Assembly: GCA_021811105.1 (NCBI GenBank)
Contig: JAJZPM010000001.1
Location: 62,001 to 126,000 of the forward strand
Direction of reading: 5' to 3'
DNA from: Nitrospirota bacterium
GTDB taxonomy: Bacteria; Nitrospirota; Thermodesulfovibrionia; Thermodesulfovibrionales; UBA6898
Length of the DNA: 64,000 nt
The translations under genes were made by a program, and so were the position numbers. Under the pieces are notes generated by a model. That model made no database searches. It had not been told where the DNA came from and saw only the letters and a list, made by a program, of their open reading frames with translations. This document shows positions 53,665 through 63,600 of this stretch, piece after piece (positions within the stretch are counted from its first letter, which is position 1; each line of letters begins with the position of its first letter).

Positions 53665-54080
53665 TGAAAACACTCTGCATCATGATTTTATGCGCCACAC
53701 TGGTGGTCGGATGCGTTACGGCACCCGTTGACCCGCACCAGAAGACTATCGCCTCTCTTGATGATTCTATTTACGCGCTTTCTGCTGCCATAGATGTCGT
53801 AGTCGACACCCTTCCGCCAGATTCACGCGACGACCAAATTATCAGTGTTGTAACAGCGAAAGATCCGTCTCTCACTGCTCCTTTTGCAGGATATACACTT
53901 AAGGCCGAAATCCAGGACGGTACGGGAGTGATTTTGCTGTGCGACAAGGATGCCCACGTCGCCTATATTGAGGATGTTACTTGCACACCGCGGATTGATA
54001 CGCTGCGACCCACCGGGTCTCCGTGCTTATTCTTTCTCGATGTAAAGAAGGTCTGTACTGAGATTCAAAGAAACAAGTGA
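53661..54080 (+). CDS. small lipoprotein coupled to the phospholipase C-like gene
   Basis: 139 residues. Lipobox LVVGCVTAP (Cys at about 18). Its start overlaps the previous stop (ATGA), showing coupled translation, with GGGAGG upstream. The mature part has no recognised domain. Confidence 0.7.
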   Translation: MMKTLCIMILCATLVVGCVTAPVDPHQKTIASLDDSIYALSAAIDVVVDTLPPDSRDDQIISVVTAKDPSLTAPFAGYTLKAEIQDGTGVILLCDKDAHVAYIEDVTCTPRIDTLRPTGSPCLFFLDVKKVCTEIQRNK

Positions 54081-54201
54081 GATGCAATGTGTTATTAAAA
54101 CTTGAGCTTGAAGGGCTTTCCTGGACAACACGGGATATGTCAAAACTCTTCAGGTAAATTTTGCATAATTTAGCGAAATTATATTTCGGGAGGGCCTGGA
54201 T

Positions 54202-55431
54202 ATGAAACAGAACCGCGCTGCAATTCTCTTTTTTCTTGTTTTCGCCTTTATAAGTTGCATTCCGATTAGCTCTTTTGCTGAGCAGGTTACCACAAGTGAT
54301 CGAGTTGAATCGGGTGTAAATATTCGGGAAGCGGCTTCCTCGAACGGGCCGGTGATCGGAGTCCTATCCAAAGGGGACAAGTTGAAGTTTGTGGAATCGG
54401 TTCCCTATTGGCATAAGGTTCTCTTGAATGATGGGAGAGAAGGATATGTAAGCAAAAGCTGGACTGTTCTTATACCGGATTCACCGGAGAGTCCAAGTTC
54501 AATCCCCTTTGCTGTTCATTTTGTGGATGTTGGAACCGGCGATGCGATCATAATCGACATGGGCGACAAGGAAATTGTGATCGACGGCGGTGAATCGACA
54601 ACTGTTTTAGCCGATTATGTCAAGAGAGTGGGATTGATAGATGGTCCCATAGAATTGGTGGTTGTGACCCATGGGGATTCGGACCACTGGAAAGGATTGG
54701 CAAGACTGCTTGGGACCGACGGGGTACTTGATGCCCCATATGCCGCTTTGGAATTTTGGGAACCGGGTTATGACCGGGACTGTAATTCTTCCTCCGATAC
54801 AGGAAGGGCTTCGTATCTTGACTTCATCAACAGCGTGAAAACCAAAGTTCCTGCAGGTGGATTTAAAAGACCGCTGGAACATTTTCATGCTCCGGCTGTG
54901 ACATCGAACAATCCACAATCAATCACGTTGAATACCATTTCCCACGCAAAGATTACCGTACTTCATACTGATTCCACTCCATCCGGTAACAGCTGTTCCT
55001 ATCAAATAAACAATGCCGCTATTGTGATGAAAGTCGAGATAGATGGAATAAAGTTTCTGTTTACCGGCGATGCCAATGGCAAGGAACGGGATGAAAACTC
55101 GCCGGGAACGCCGAAATACGTTGAAAAGCTTTTGCTCGATTTGGAACGGAATAATCCCGGCTTGCTAAAGGCGGACGTTCTAAAAGTGCCGCACCACGGA
55201 AGCGAGACGGCGAGCACCCAGGCATATATTGATGCCGTCAATCCCAAATACGCTATCATTTCCGCAAGCACAAGGCATCACCTCCCAAAGGATACAGTCA
55301 TCAACCGCTATACAAACAGCCAGCGAGTAATTCTCCGAACCGACACTAATAGAGAAAGTAACAAAGATCATATTGTGTGTGCTAAGAGAGAGGGACAGGT
55401 TTACTGCAATTATGCTGACATATATGAATAA
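54202..55431 (+). CDS. secreted SH3 plus ComEC-like metallo-beta-lactamase protein
   Basis: 409 residues. Signal peptide (LFFLVFAFISCIPISSFAE), a bacterial SH3 domain at about 35-95 (GVNIREAASSNGPVIGVLSKGD) and a metallo-beta-lactamase fold resembling the ComEC hydrolase domain: FVDVGTGDAIII, THGDSDHWKG, FTGDANGKE and VPHHGSETAS. It would be a periplasmic or cell-surface hydrolase, perhaps degrading DNA. No membrane channel is present, unlike ComEC itself. The AT-rich gene sits in the accessory island with GGGAGG before its start. Confidence 0.82.
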   Translation: MKQNRAAILFFLVFAFISCIPISSFAEQVTTSDRVESGVNIREAASSNGPVIGVLSKGDKLKFVESVPYWHKVLLNDGREGYVSKSWTVLIPDSPESPSSIPFAVHFVDVGTGDAIIIDMGDKEIVIDGGESTTVLADYVKRVGLIDGPIELVVVTHGDSDHWKGLARLLGTDGVLDAPYAALEFWEPGYDRDCNSSSDTGRASYLDFINSVKTKVPAGGFKRPLEHFHAPAVTSNNPQSITLNTISHAKITVLHTDSTPSGNSCSYQINNAAIVMKVEIDGIKFLFTGDANGKERDENSPGTPKYVEKLLLDLERNNPGLLKADVLKVPHHGSETASTQAYIDAVNPKYAIISASTRHHLPKDTVINRYTNSQRVILRTDTNRESNKDHIVCAKREGQVYCNYADIYE

Positions 55432-55433
55432 GG

Positions 55434-56351
55434 ATGCACTGGCGATATGTATCGCCAATTAATTCCTTGATCCGCATCGGCACATGTTCATGGACTGAAA
55501 AAAGCCTTATCCAGAGCGGTGAATTTTATCCGAAAAACGTCAAAACCGCAGAATCCCGGTTAAAATTTTACGCCGAGCATTTCAACGTCGTCGAAGTGGA
55601 TTCCACGTACTACGCTATCCCCACAAAGAGCAACGCCTACCTGTGGGCTGACAGGACGCCAAAGGACTTTCTTTTCCATATCAAGGTGTACGGCGCATTG
55701 ACTGGCCATGCCGTCGATCCCAGGACATTGCCCCCGGATGTCCGCAACGAACTTCCCGGGAAGGACAAGGGGCTGAAGCAGGTCTGGGTGAAAGAGCCGG
55801 AACTCGTTCGAGCCATCACGGATAAGTTCATGGAAGCACTGCATCCCCTCGTGAGCGCCGGGAAGCTGGGCGTTATGGTGTTCCAGTTTCCCCCTTGGTT
55901 CACGTACAAATCCGAAAATCTTGATTTTATTCTGAAGCGCAAGGGATTGATTGGTAGATACCGAATGGCAGCCGAATTCCGCCACGGGAGCTGGTATGCT
56001 TCTGATGTGCGGGAAAAGGTCTTTCATTTCCTGCGCAAGAACCAGATTATCCATGTCGTGGCGGACGAACCCCAATACGGGACGCTTGCAACCGTTCCTT
56101 TCGTGCCCCAAACAACTGCGGATATGGCGTATTATCGGTTCCATGGAAGAAATAAGGAGAACTGGCTAAAGAAGGGCTTGGAGACGTCACTTAGATACGC
56201 ATACGAGTATTCAGACAAGGAACTGATGGAGTTTATTCCTCACATAGAGACTTCGGCGAAGATGGCGACGGAGACGCATGTGATGTTCAACAACTGCCAT
56301 GGAGGATATGCCATGAGAAACGCGCAGAAGATGAAAGTGATGTGTGGCTGA
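55434..56351 (+). CDS. DUF72-family protein
   Basis: 305 residues. RIGTCSWTEKSL, FNVVEVDSTYYAIP and YRFHGRNKENWLKK are the DUF72 pattern (TIM-barrel-like). No enzyme activity is established for the family. The frame begins three bases after the ComEC-like gene, though no strong ribosome site is visible near ATG 55434. Confidence 0.85.
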   Translation: MHWRYVSPINSLIRIGTCSWTEKSLIQSGEFYPKNVKTAESRLKFYAEHFNVVEVDSTYYAIPTKSNAYLWADRTPKDFLFHIKVYGALTGHAVDPRTLPPDVRNELPGKDKGLKQVWVKEPELVRAITDKFMEALHPLVSAGKLGVMVFQFPPWFTYKSENLDFILKRKGLIGRYRMAAEFRHGSWYASDVREKVFHFLRKNQIIHVVADEPQYGTLATVPFVPQTTADMAYYRFHGRNKENWLKKGLETSLRYAYEYSDKELMEFIPHIETSAKMATETHVMFNNCHGGYAMRNAQKMKVMCG

Positions 56352-56419
56352 GGGATGCACATTCTAATCTGCCGCCCTTGAAAAGCCGAGTCGACCCCAT
56401 ATTCCCCAGTAACAAAAAC

Positions 56420-56626
56420 CTATTGTTGATTTCCCTTTGAATCCTCAATCAGACAGTCTCCCCGCCAGAGGCAGCTTGTCTGATCACACTCTCCTGACAA
56501 TCCAGAACCGAAGCAATCGTTATTGCCTTCTGCTCTTTGGATCGTTCGTATAAGCTCCGCCTTTTTCATCTTTCCTGCCATAACGGCCCTCTGGCGGGCA
56601 ATCGCCACAATTTCTTGCATCTTCAT
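56420..56626 (-). CDS. small SAP-like Cys-containing protein
   Basis: 68 residues. The middle has a SAP/Rho-N-like helix pair (MKKAELIRTIQRAEGN) followed by a Cys cluster (CFGSGLSGECDQTSCLWRGD, broken by key residues C, C, C). Similar short proteins are widespread in Proteobacteria. The start has GGAAGG upstream. A consensus promoter lies directly before it. Confidence 0.75.
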   Translation of the reverse strand: MKMQEIVAIARQRAVMAGKMKKAELIRTIQRAEGNNDCFGSGLSGECDQTSCLWRGDCLIEDSKGNQQ

Positions 56627-56658
56627 GATCAAACCTTCCTTTCTTTGAGACTATTTCG

Positions 56659-56687
56659 TATATATCAAACAACGAGTGAATTGTCAA
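56659..56687 (-). promoter_or_regulatory. promoter of the small SAP-like gene
   Basis: Minus strand: TTGACA (56687-56682), a 17-base spacer and TATATA (56664-56659), about 33 bases upstream of the ATG. A near-consensus sigma-70-type promoter. Confidence 0.7.
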
Positions 56688-56827
56688 ACCCGCAATGGTA
56701 TCCATCGCAATGACCAATTATACAATTTGAAAGTCGATTTTCTCGCGCACAGCTCCTTGATCGGGGATTTCTGCTGGAAGCTGTGGAGTGAAGAAGGAAT
56801 CTATTCTAAGAAAGGAGGAGTAAGACG

Positions 56828-57133
56828 ATGCACAACGCAAATACCCCATTTACCATGTCAATCCTTCGGGATGCATGGGAGGAGACGGGTCCGACCGAAG
56901 ACCCCAAAGCCAGGCTGCAAACGCATATCAGAATCAACGGGCTCGACATGCATCTGGAGGCAATCGAGGTCAAGGAGAAGATGCGCCAGGGATTCCCCTG
57001 CCAGATGCCCAAAGCCGGTGAGTACGAAGATTCGTTCGATCATCTGGTGGAATTCGCCGGCAGCGTTCCGTTTGAAACAGTCAAAATCGGCAGGCGGGAA
57101 TACTGTCTGTTCGCAACGCCGTACTGCACGTAG
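56828..57133 (+). CDS. hypothetical plasmid-type protein
   Basis: 101 residues opening MHNANTPFTMSILRDAWEE. AAAGGAGGAG lies upstream. No recognised domain. It leads a run of tightly spaced small genes that ends in the methylase-helicase. Confidence 0.65.
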   Translation: MHNANTPFTMSILRDAWEETGPTEDPKARLQTHIRINGLDMHLEAIEVKEKMRQGFPCQMPKAGEYEDSFDHLVEFAGSVPFETVKIGRREYCLFATPYCT

Positions 57134-57142
57134 GAGGTTGCC

Positions 57143-57325
57143 ATGCCCGAATATTGTGTCACATGGGAATGCAAGTTCACGAAGACCGTCGAGGCCCCGT
57201 CTCAAGACGAAGCGGTGAAGATCATCGAGGATCTCGATTGCGCGACGGATGGAGAATACTGCCCGGGCAGCTTCGAGATACTCAGTATCGAGAAGCTATT
57301 AGGTGAGAAAGGAGAAGTAGAATGA
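57143..57325 (+). CDS. small hypothetical protein
   Basis: 60 residues, MPEYCVTWECKFTKTVEAP, a beta-rich start with two Cys. AGGAGG lies upstream. It overlaps the next gene by four bases (ATGA). Confidence 0.6.
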   Translation: MPEYCVTWECKFTKTVEAPSQDEAVKIIEDLDCATDGEYCPGSFEILSIEKLLGEKGEVE

Positions 57326-57783
57326 AATTCACGGCAGAAATTCCTGACGATTTCGTTCCGAAAGACCCTGTCGGCGTCGTATACGCTCTCAGGGACGCGC
57401 TTGAGTTCGCGGAAATACCCACTGTCATCGAGGAACTGATAGAAAGGGCAGGCATTCACCAGATTCTCGATTGCAGCACCGTTCACGTAAGGCCCGCAGA
57501 CATGGATCTGCTAGGCGAAGTCCCTGGCCAGGGAAGAAGCACCGAGGTCCTGGCATATCCCAACGAGTACGGCGCCTTCGTGTACGTCCCGTCGCCTCCT
57601 GAAATCGCCGAGGACTTCAAGAACAAGGAAGAGTACCTCGCTAACTTGCGCTCCGACGGCTTCTCGGAATCGTTCGTCAAGGTCCTGGAGTTCGCGGCAA
57701 GCAAGAACTGTATCTGGATAAAGTTCGACGGGGACGGGCATATATGGGAGGAACTCGACAAAAGAGAGGAGGATTGGAGATGA
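57322..57783 (+). CDS. acidic hypothetical protein
   Basis: 153 residues, strongly acidic, with Glu and Asp spread throughout. The stop overlaps the next start. Compact acidic proteins in such clusters are sometimes anti-restriction or DNA-mimic factors, but there is no direct evidence here. Confidence 0.6.
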   Translation: MKFTAEIPDDFVPKDPVGVVYALRDALEFAEIPTVIEELIERAGIHQILDCSTVHVRPADMDLLGEVPGQGRSTEVLAYPNEYGAFVYVPSPPEIAEDFKNKEEYLANLRSDGFSESFVKVLEFAASKNCIWIKFDGDGHIWEELDKREEDWR

Positions 57784-58028
57784 CAAGGGTCCTGATCGAA
57801 GTGAGCGGAGGGCTGGTCACGAACATTATGGTGGACGGGGAGGTCATGGTCAATGTTATCGACCACGACAGCCTCGATCCGGAAGACCTGCCGGAGGATC
57901 TGAGCGAAGAAGTTGAGATAGATGCTGTTCGTGAGTTCCAGTCTCCGGACGAGATAAGAACGCCCGATGCCCTCGATGCCTACATTGAAGATATTATCGA
58001 CCGATACAGAACAAGGGAGAATCCATGA
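57780..58028 (+). CDS. acidic hypothetical protein
   Basis: 82 residues, very acidic (DPEDLPEDLSEEVEIDA). ATG 57780 overlaps the previous stop (ATGA) and is preferred over the frame opening at 57744. Co-translated with its neighbours. Confidence 0.6.
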   Translation: MTRVLIEVSGGLVTNIMVDGEVMVNVIDHDSLDPEDLPEDLSEEVEIDAVREFQSPDEIRTPDALDAYIEDIIDRYRTRENP

Positions 58029-58455
58029 AAACCGGAGACATCATCAACGAAGGGCCCTTTGCAGGCTTCGAGGTCATCGACACTTACAGCCGTGCCGAGG
58101 CGATCGCTGACGGAGTCCTGGTAGACGTGACCGATACGGCCCGTGAGGCCGGCATACTTTTCCCCGTAGCAGTCACGAGATCGGTATTGGAGGAATACAT
58201 CGAGCCGTCCTCTCATGACAGCGAGAAGTGGGGACAGGATCTCATGGGCAGGTTATGGGACACCGTCTGGATGCTCCGTATAGCGATCAGAGGAAGGAAA
58301 CAGTCGGAGGACCGCAGGCGGACCCCGGCAAGCTCAATTTCGAAGTCTACTACCGCCTGCAGGGACACCTTCGCTGGATACCTCTCAAGGCCCTGTGCGG
58401 TCCGGGTGACGACGGTTCTCCCGTTATCACCATAATGCTCCCTGAAGAGGACTGA
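58025..58455 (+). pseudogene. DUF6573-like gene broken by a -1 frameshift
   Basis: The first part (frame of 58025) gives DTYSRAEAIADGVLVDVTDT and GRLWDTVWMLRIAIRG, the DUF6573 start. The family end (CGPGDDGSPVITIMLPEED) is found in a frame shifted by one base, ending at 58455. The break must lie between about 58290 and 58335, where an AAA and a CCCC run occur. Without correction the protein would be 136 residues with a foreign tail. It is a plasmid-type family of unknown function. The cause may be a real mutation, a sequencing error or programmed slippage. Confidence 0.8.
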
Positions 58456-58600
58456 TTATCCGAGCCAGGGAGGCGAACCCGCCTACCAGAAAAAACATCT
58501 CGCCGTTTATCACGTCACCGGAGGTTCAGTATGATCATCTGTCTATACAGATCAAGATTGCCTGTGTCATTTACTTTCTGCGGGACTTCAAGCCGATAGG

Positions 58601-58894
58601 ATGACCCTTCTAAGCTGTCACGAGTTCAGCGAAATCGAAAAGATCATGGAGAAGACCGCCGAAAGCATCTATGCAGGCGGCAGGCTCAATCAGGTAATGG
58701 GTGGTTTCAGTGAAGCCGAGGTTGTCTGCTCCACAGACGCCAACTTGTACTTCAGGGTCAGGTTTGGGGTCTCAAACGAATTTGAGAAGGATGTCCACTC
58801 CACTCTCTTTGTCGTGGATCGCAAGACATTCCTTTTCAGCTCTGTCCTGGGCCCTATCGCAGTTTCCAAAGGAAGCAGGCAGTTTTCGGCATAA
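58601..58894 (+). CDS. small hypothetical protein
   Basis: 97 residues opening MTLLSCHEFSEIEKIMEKTA. The ribosome site is weak. No recognised domain. It is spaced about 150 bases from its left neighbour, so it may have its own promoter, but none is evident. Confidence 0.5.
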   Translation: MTLLSCHEFSEIEKIMEKTAESIYAGGRLNQVMGGFSEAEVVCSTDANLYFRVRFGVSNEFEKDVHSTLFVVDRKTFLFSSVLGPIAVSKGSRQFSA

Positions 58895-58948
58895 GCAGCA
58901 AAGGGCAAGGCTTCTGTAGCAGAAACCACTGAATGATCGGAGGAATAT

Positions 58949-59221
58949 ATGGTCGAAATCTACTATGACGACCTCAATGAAGAAGGCCGGAAGAAGGTAC
59001 TGGATGAGTTCGGAGTCGAGTCTCCGGGCGACATGAACTGGGATATCGTCCCGGTGTTCGTACTTGAGTACGAGGAAAAAGACAAAGATGACTTAGACAA
59101 AGGACACTGCGCGTGCGGTAGCGATATAGACGTGCAGTCAACGTACTGCGGCAGCTTCTGCCCGGAGTGCCTCAAGGAACACGTAAGAGGATGCGATATT
59201 TGCAGGAAGGACTTCGCATGA
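58949..59221 (+). CDS. small zinc-ribbon-like protein
   Basis: 90 residues. The C-terminal part has four Cys pairs: CACGSD, YCGSFCPEC and CDICRKD, spaced as in a zinc ribbon or double zinc knuckle. The N-terminal half is acidic. CGGAGGA lies upstream. It may bind nucleic acid or a protein partner. Confidence 0.65.
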   Translation: MVEIYYDDLNEEGRKKVLDEFGVESPGDMNWDIVPVFVLEYEEKDKDDLDKGHCACGSDIDVQSTYCGSFCPECLKEHVRGCDICRKDFA

Positions 59222-59291
59222 AGATCGGTCTGTCTGAGTCAGCGCATCTTTTCTGCAGATCGACCGTGGCAATGACGGTGAAGGAGGAGAA

Positions 59292-59588
59292 ATGCCCGAT
59301 AGCGAGCAAGACAACCAAGACGAGAAATGTTCAGAGACGCCGGAGTTCGATGTGGGAGACGAAGTGGAACTTCTGACGTGGCGAATCTTCGGAACCAAGG
59401 GAACGATCACAAGCAAACACAGCTCTATCTTTCGACATCCCTTCCATGTCAGAACCGACCGTGGATATACCGTCGGGGTCTTCCCTCATGAAATTAGACA
59501 CGCCGTCTCGGAAGCAGCGACAACGGCAGAGGAGCAGTCAGCCCTATCGATAGGGACGAAGAGTAACAAGAAAAGGAGGCATGGATGA
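59292..59588 (+). CDS. small hypothetical protein, SH3-like
   Basis: 98 residues. The central part (VGDEVELLTWRIFGTKGTI) and the following strands are like a small SH3/KOW barrel. The C-terminus is basic. GAAGGAGGAG lies upstream. It overlaps the next gene by four bases. Confidence 0.6.
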   Translation: MPDSEQDNQDEKCSETPEFDVGDEVELLTWRIFGTKGTITSKHSSIFRHPFHVRTDRGYTVGVFPHEIRHAVSEAATTAEEQSALSIGTKSNKKRRHG

Positions 59589-59830
59589 CAAAGGAAGCGT
59601 TTCGGTCATTCGTGGAGGAGGCGAAAAGGAAAGGGTTCACGCACGTAAGCACCTTAGCGGGTCCCGTGCCTTTGGATAGCTGGAGTCCCTACGGCGCCTT
59701 CTCTGTCAACGAGGGAATCGAGAAGTACTTCGATTTCACCTGGATCGATGAGTTCCACGCCAGAGACGGCGAGCCTTCGGACAAATTTCCTGCCGGAGTA
59801 TGGGAGTTTCTGACCATCGAGGAGCCTTAA
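59585..59830 (+). CDS. small hypothetical protein
   Basis: 81 residues opening MTKEAFRSFVEEAKRKGFTH. Its start overlaps the previous stop, indicating coupling. No domain recognised. It is followed by a strong terminator. Confidence 0.6.
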   Translation: MTKEAFRSFVEEAKRKGFTHVSTLAGPVPLDSWSPYGAFSVNEGIEKYFDFTWIDEFHARDGEPSDKFPAGVWEFLTIEEP

Positions 59831-59858
59831 AAGTAACTGACGATAGAGGGGGATCACA

Positions 59859-59895
59859 GGGCTTCGGGACTTTCCGTTCCGAGGCCTTTTTCTTT
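59859..59895 (+). terminator. intrinsic terminator
   Basis: Arms GGCTTCGGGAC (59859-59869) and GTTCCGAGGCC (59875-59885) form an 11-base-pair stem, then TTTTTCTTTT. It separates the small-gene run from the next unit. Confidence 0.8.
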
Positions 59896-59925
59896 TCCCC
59901 ACAATGCGTAGAAAGGAGAACCGGT

Positions 59926-60627
59926 TTGCCAAGAGACGAAAACATTTACGTGAGAACCTACTTTCGGGTGGAGTCCGGCTATGTCTGGGGGCAGGGCATG
60001 CCCGAAGAAAAATGCTGGGCGTTTTACTTCGAAATAGTAAGGATTCTCGATGCCATCGGTTTCAAGAACTGGAAGAAATCAGGCAGCGGAAGTTGCTTCG
60101 AGGGCTTCAGGGGATCCTGCGAGAGTCTGTACTGTCACCCCCAGGATCTTGTGGGATGGGTTAAGAAGGACAAGGTGGAGGAGATAGCCGACGTCCTGAG
60201 AAAAGGCGCCACATTCAAGCTCTATCGCGTGGACACCTACGAGGATGCTTACAACTACACGGTTGAGGAACTGAAGGCGGCCCTCCCGGAAAGAAAAGAA
60301 GAACTGGAAGGACAGCTGCTCGAACGCTTCAGGACCCCGCGGAGAAACCTCTTCAAGTTCCCGGATCTGGACATCAGAACGGGGCTTGCCTACTTCTCGC
60401 ATAGGGGCGAACTGCGGCAGGTGGAGAGCCTTTTCATACAAAGCACCTTCGAGGAACTGGTCTCGTGCGGGAAGATAGCCAGGGCGGAAAAGGACGGCAG
60501 GCCTGTATACAGGACCGCCATACCCTTGCCCGGCGTGGCCGGAAAGAAAAAGCTTCTATTGGATCCCACGGGCAGCGAACCGCTTTTCGGAGAGAAGGAA
60601 GAGGAGGTAAAAGAATGCCGGGTTTAG
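59926..60627 (+). CDS. hypothetical protein upstream of the methylase-helicase
   Basis: 233 residues from a TTG start chosen because AAAGGAG lies six bases upstream. The N-terminal half is mixed alpha/beta with CFEGFRGSCESLYCHP, possibly zinc-binding. The C-terminal half is basic and helical. No family named. The methylase-helicase start overlaps its end by 13 bases, so the two are translationally linked and may work together. Confidence 0.6.
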   Translation: MPRDENIYVRTYFRVESGYVWGQGMPEEKCWAFYFEIVRILDAIGFKNWKKSGSGSCFEGFRGSCESLYCHPQDLVGWVKKDKVEEIADVLRKGATFKLYRVDTYEDAYNYTVEELKAALPERKEELEGQLLERFRTPRRNLFKFPDLDIRTGLAYFSHRGELRQVESLFIQSTFEELVSCGKIARAEKDGRPVYRTAIPLPGVAGKKKLLLDPTGSEPLFGEKEEEVKECRV

Positions 60628-63600
60628 CAATAGAGGCAGAAAACTGCCCCTCCCAGGCTACGAGTCCGAAGGCCGCAGGTCCGGCAGTGAAGGGCAACGG
60701 AAAACGGCGCGCCAGGGAGGACGCAGGTCAGTTGAGCTTCGAGGATCTCTTGTGGTCCGTGCCTGAGACTCCCTGCGTTGTTGATCAGACGCCGCCGATA
60801 CCCGTTGTGGCCGACGATGACCGCCCTACAATCGGAAATTACCGCATAACGGACAGGGACCAGCTCGGGAAGGGGAACCAGAAGGCAAAGTTCAGGGACA
60901 ACATCAGGGCGATCGAGCTGCTAAGAAAGCTGGAGACAGAGGGTCGCACCGCAACGCATGAAGAGCAGGCGGTTCTGGTGAAATACACCGGCTGGGGCGG
61001 GATGCCGCAGGCCTTCGATTACGCCAACAGTTCATGGGAGAAGGAATACGAGGAACTCGAAAGAATTCTTACAGAGGAGGAATACGACTCGGCCAGGGCC
61101 AGCACTCTCAATGCCCACTACACGTCCCCTGACGTCATACGGTTCATTTACGCGGTCCTCGGAAGGATGGGGTTCAAGGTAGGCAGGGTTCTGGAGCCTT
61201 CCCTGGGGATAGGGTATTTCCTGTGCCTTATGCCCGAGGAGATGCTCTCAAACAGCAGACTTTCGGGAATAGAGCTCGATTCCGTCTCGGGAAGGATCGC
61301 CAAACAGCTCTGCCCGGACGCGGACATAAGGGTCATGGGCTTCGAGAACGCCCGTTTCCCGATGAACTTCTTTGACCTGGTCCTGTCCAATGTTCCCTTC
61401 GGGGACTACAAGCTCCACGATCCGCTCTACCGGAAGCACAAGTTCAGCATCCACGAGTATTTCTTCGCGAAGTCGCTCGATCTCGTCCGGCCCGGAGGTA
61501 TCGTCGCCTTCATAACAAGCCGGTACCTCATGGACAGGACTGATTCCCACGTCAGGAAATACATCTACGAGAGGGCGGACCTTCTCGGGGCTGTCAGGCT
61601 TCCATGCACCGCCTTCAAGGAGATCGCGAACACCGAGGTCACAAGCGACATCGTGTTCCTGCAGAAAAGGGAAGAGGGCGGCATACCGGGCGACGGAGAC
61701 TGGCTGGAGGCGGTCCCCTGTGAGATCGGTGATGCCGAGGACGCTCATATCAACGAGTACTTCGTTAAGAACCCCCATATGATGCTCGGGAAGCCGGCGT
61801 GGGAATGCGGGATGTACGGCAGATACGACCTGAGTCTCAAGCCCGACGAGAGAGATCTGCCCGAGGCGCTCGCCGGAGTGCTTCACCTTTTCCCATCGGA
61901 TATCTTCAATGCAGAAGTGGAACTTCCACTGTCGAGCACCGAGAGGGCCATCCCCTCGCCCGACAGTGTGAAGGAGGGGGCCTTTGTCGTCCACGAAGGC
62001 AGGCTTTACAGAAACATCGGGGGCTCGCTTGTCCTTCAGGAATTGCCCGCGACAACGGCGAAGCGGATCGAGAAGATGGTGCGGTTGCGCGACACCGCCA
62101 GGCAGCTCCTCCATGACGAGATGACGACGGAGGATGACGCGGGCATCGATTTCGTGAGAATCCAGCTGAATTCGGCCTACGACCGGTTCGTAAAGGAGTT
62201 CGGTTATATCAATTCCAGAAGCAACAAGTCGGCCTTTTCAGAGGACCCTGACTATCCCCTGCTGCTGTCCCTTGAGCTCTACGATGAAGAATCGAAGAAG
62301 GCCGAGAAGGCGGAGGTATTCTCGCGCAGGGTGATCCACCCGGTCAGGAAGGTGGAGAGTGTGGAGACCGTGGAGGAGGCCTTCCTCGTAACGCTGAACG
62401 AGCTGGGCAGGGTCGATTTCGACAGGATGTCCGCTCTGACGGGGAAAAGCGAACCCGAAATCCGGGACGAGCTCGAAGGGTTGATATTCAGGAACCCCGA
62501 GGACGGATGGGAACCGGCAGATCAGTACCTGAGCGGAAACGTGCGGAAGAAGCTGGATACAGCCGAACTCGCGGCCGCGACAGACCCCGATTTCCGAAAG
62601 AACGTAGAGGCGCTCAGGGCGGTCCAGCCGAAGGAGATCGATTTCACGGAGATTCGCGCGAATCTTGGTGCGTCGTGGATACCGGCGAAGGACGTCGAGG
62701 TCTTCATCAACGAGCTGATCGACGTGAAGGACGCCTGCGAGGTGGCCTACTCGCCCGTCATAGGCACCTGGACCGTCGAAGTCGATTCGTATAAGAGATG
62801 GGAGGTCAACGACAGCGTCAATAACACCACCAAGTGGGGGACCGCCCGGTGTAACGCAGTCACCCTTATCAGAGATGCCCTTAACAACCGGATGTCCACG
62901 GTCAGAGATTACGAGGACGAAAAGCCCGTGATCAACGAAAAGGAGACGGAGGCGGCGAGGGAGAAGCAGCTGCTCGTGAGGGAACACTTCAAGGAGTGGC
63001 TGTGGAAAGACCCGGAAAGGAGGGAGCGCCTCGCCAGAGTCTATAACGCCACTTTCAACTGTCTGCGGGCCCGCACGTTCGACGGCTTGCATCTGAACCT
63101 CCCGGGGATGTCGACCCATCTGACCTTGATGAAGCACCAGAAGGACGCGACCTGGAGAATCATCCAGACAGGGACCACGCTCATCGACCATATTGTGGGA
63201 GCCGGCAAGTCGTTTGTGATGATAGCGTCGGCCATGGAGATGAGACGGCTCGGTCTGGTCTCGAAGGCGATGATAACAGTGCCGAACCATCTCCTTGAGC
63301 AGTGGGGGGCGATGTTCCTGAGGCTATACCCCATGGCTAACGTCCTGATCGCGGGCCATGACGATTTCACTCCCGCAAAGCGGAAGGCCTTCTTGGGTAA
63401 GATCGCTCTCAACCACTGGGACGCGGTGATCATAGCCCACAGCAGTTTCGAGAAGATCCCGCTGTCCGCGGCCGTTATCGCGTCGCACATGGAAGGGCGG
63501 ATAAGGGAACTCGAAGAAGCGATCCTTTCGGTGAGGGAGGAGAATTCGGGCAGCAGGATCGTGAAGGAGCTCGAGAAGGCGAAGAAGAGGCTCGCTGAAA

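Noticed and set aside
59167-59376. 69-residue + strand frame
   Set aside because: It overlaps two better supported genes in another frame; an internal ATG 59218 overlaps a stop by chance.
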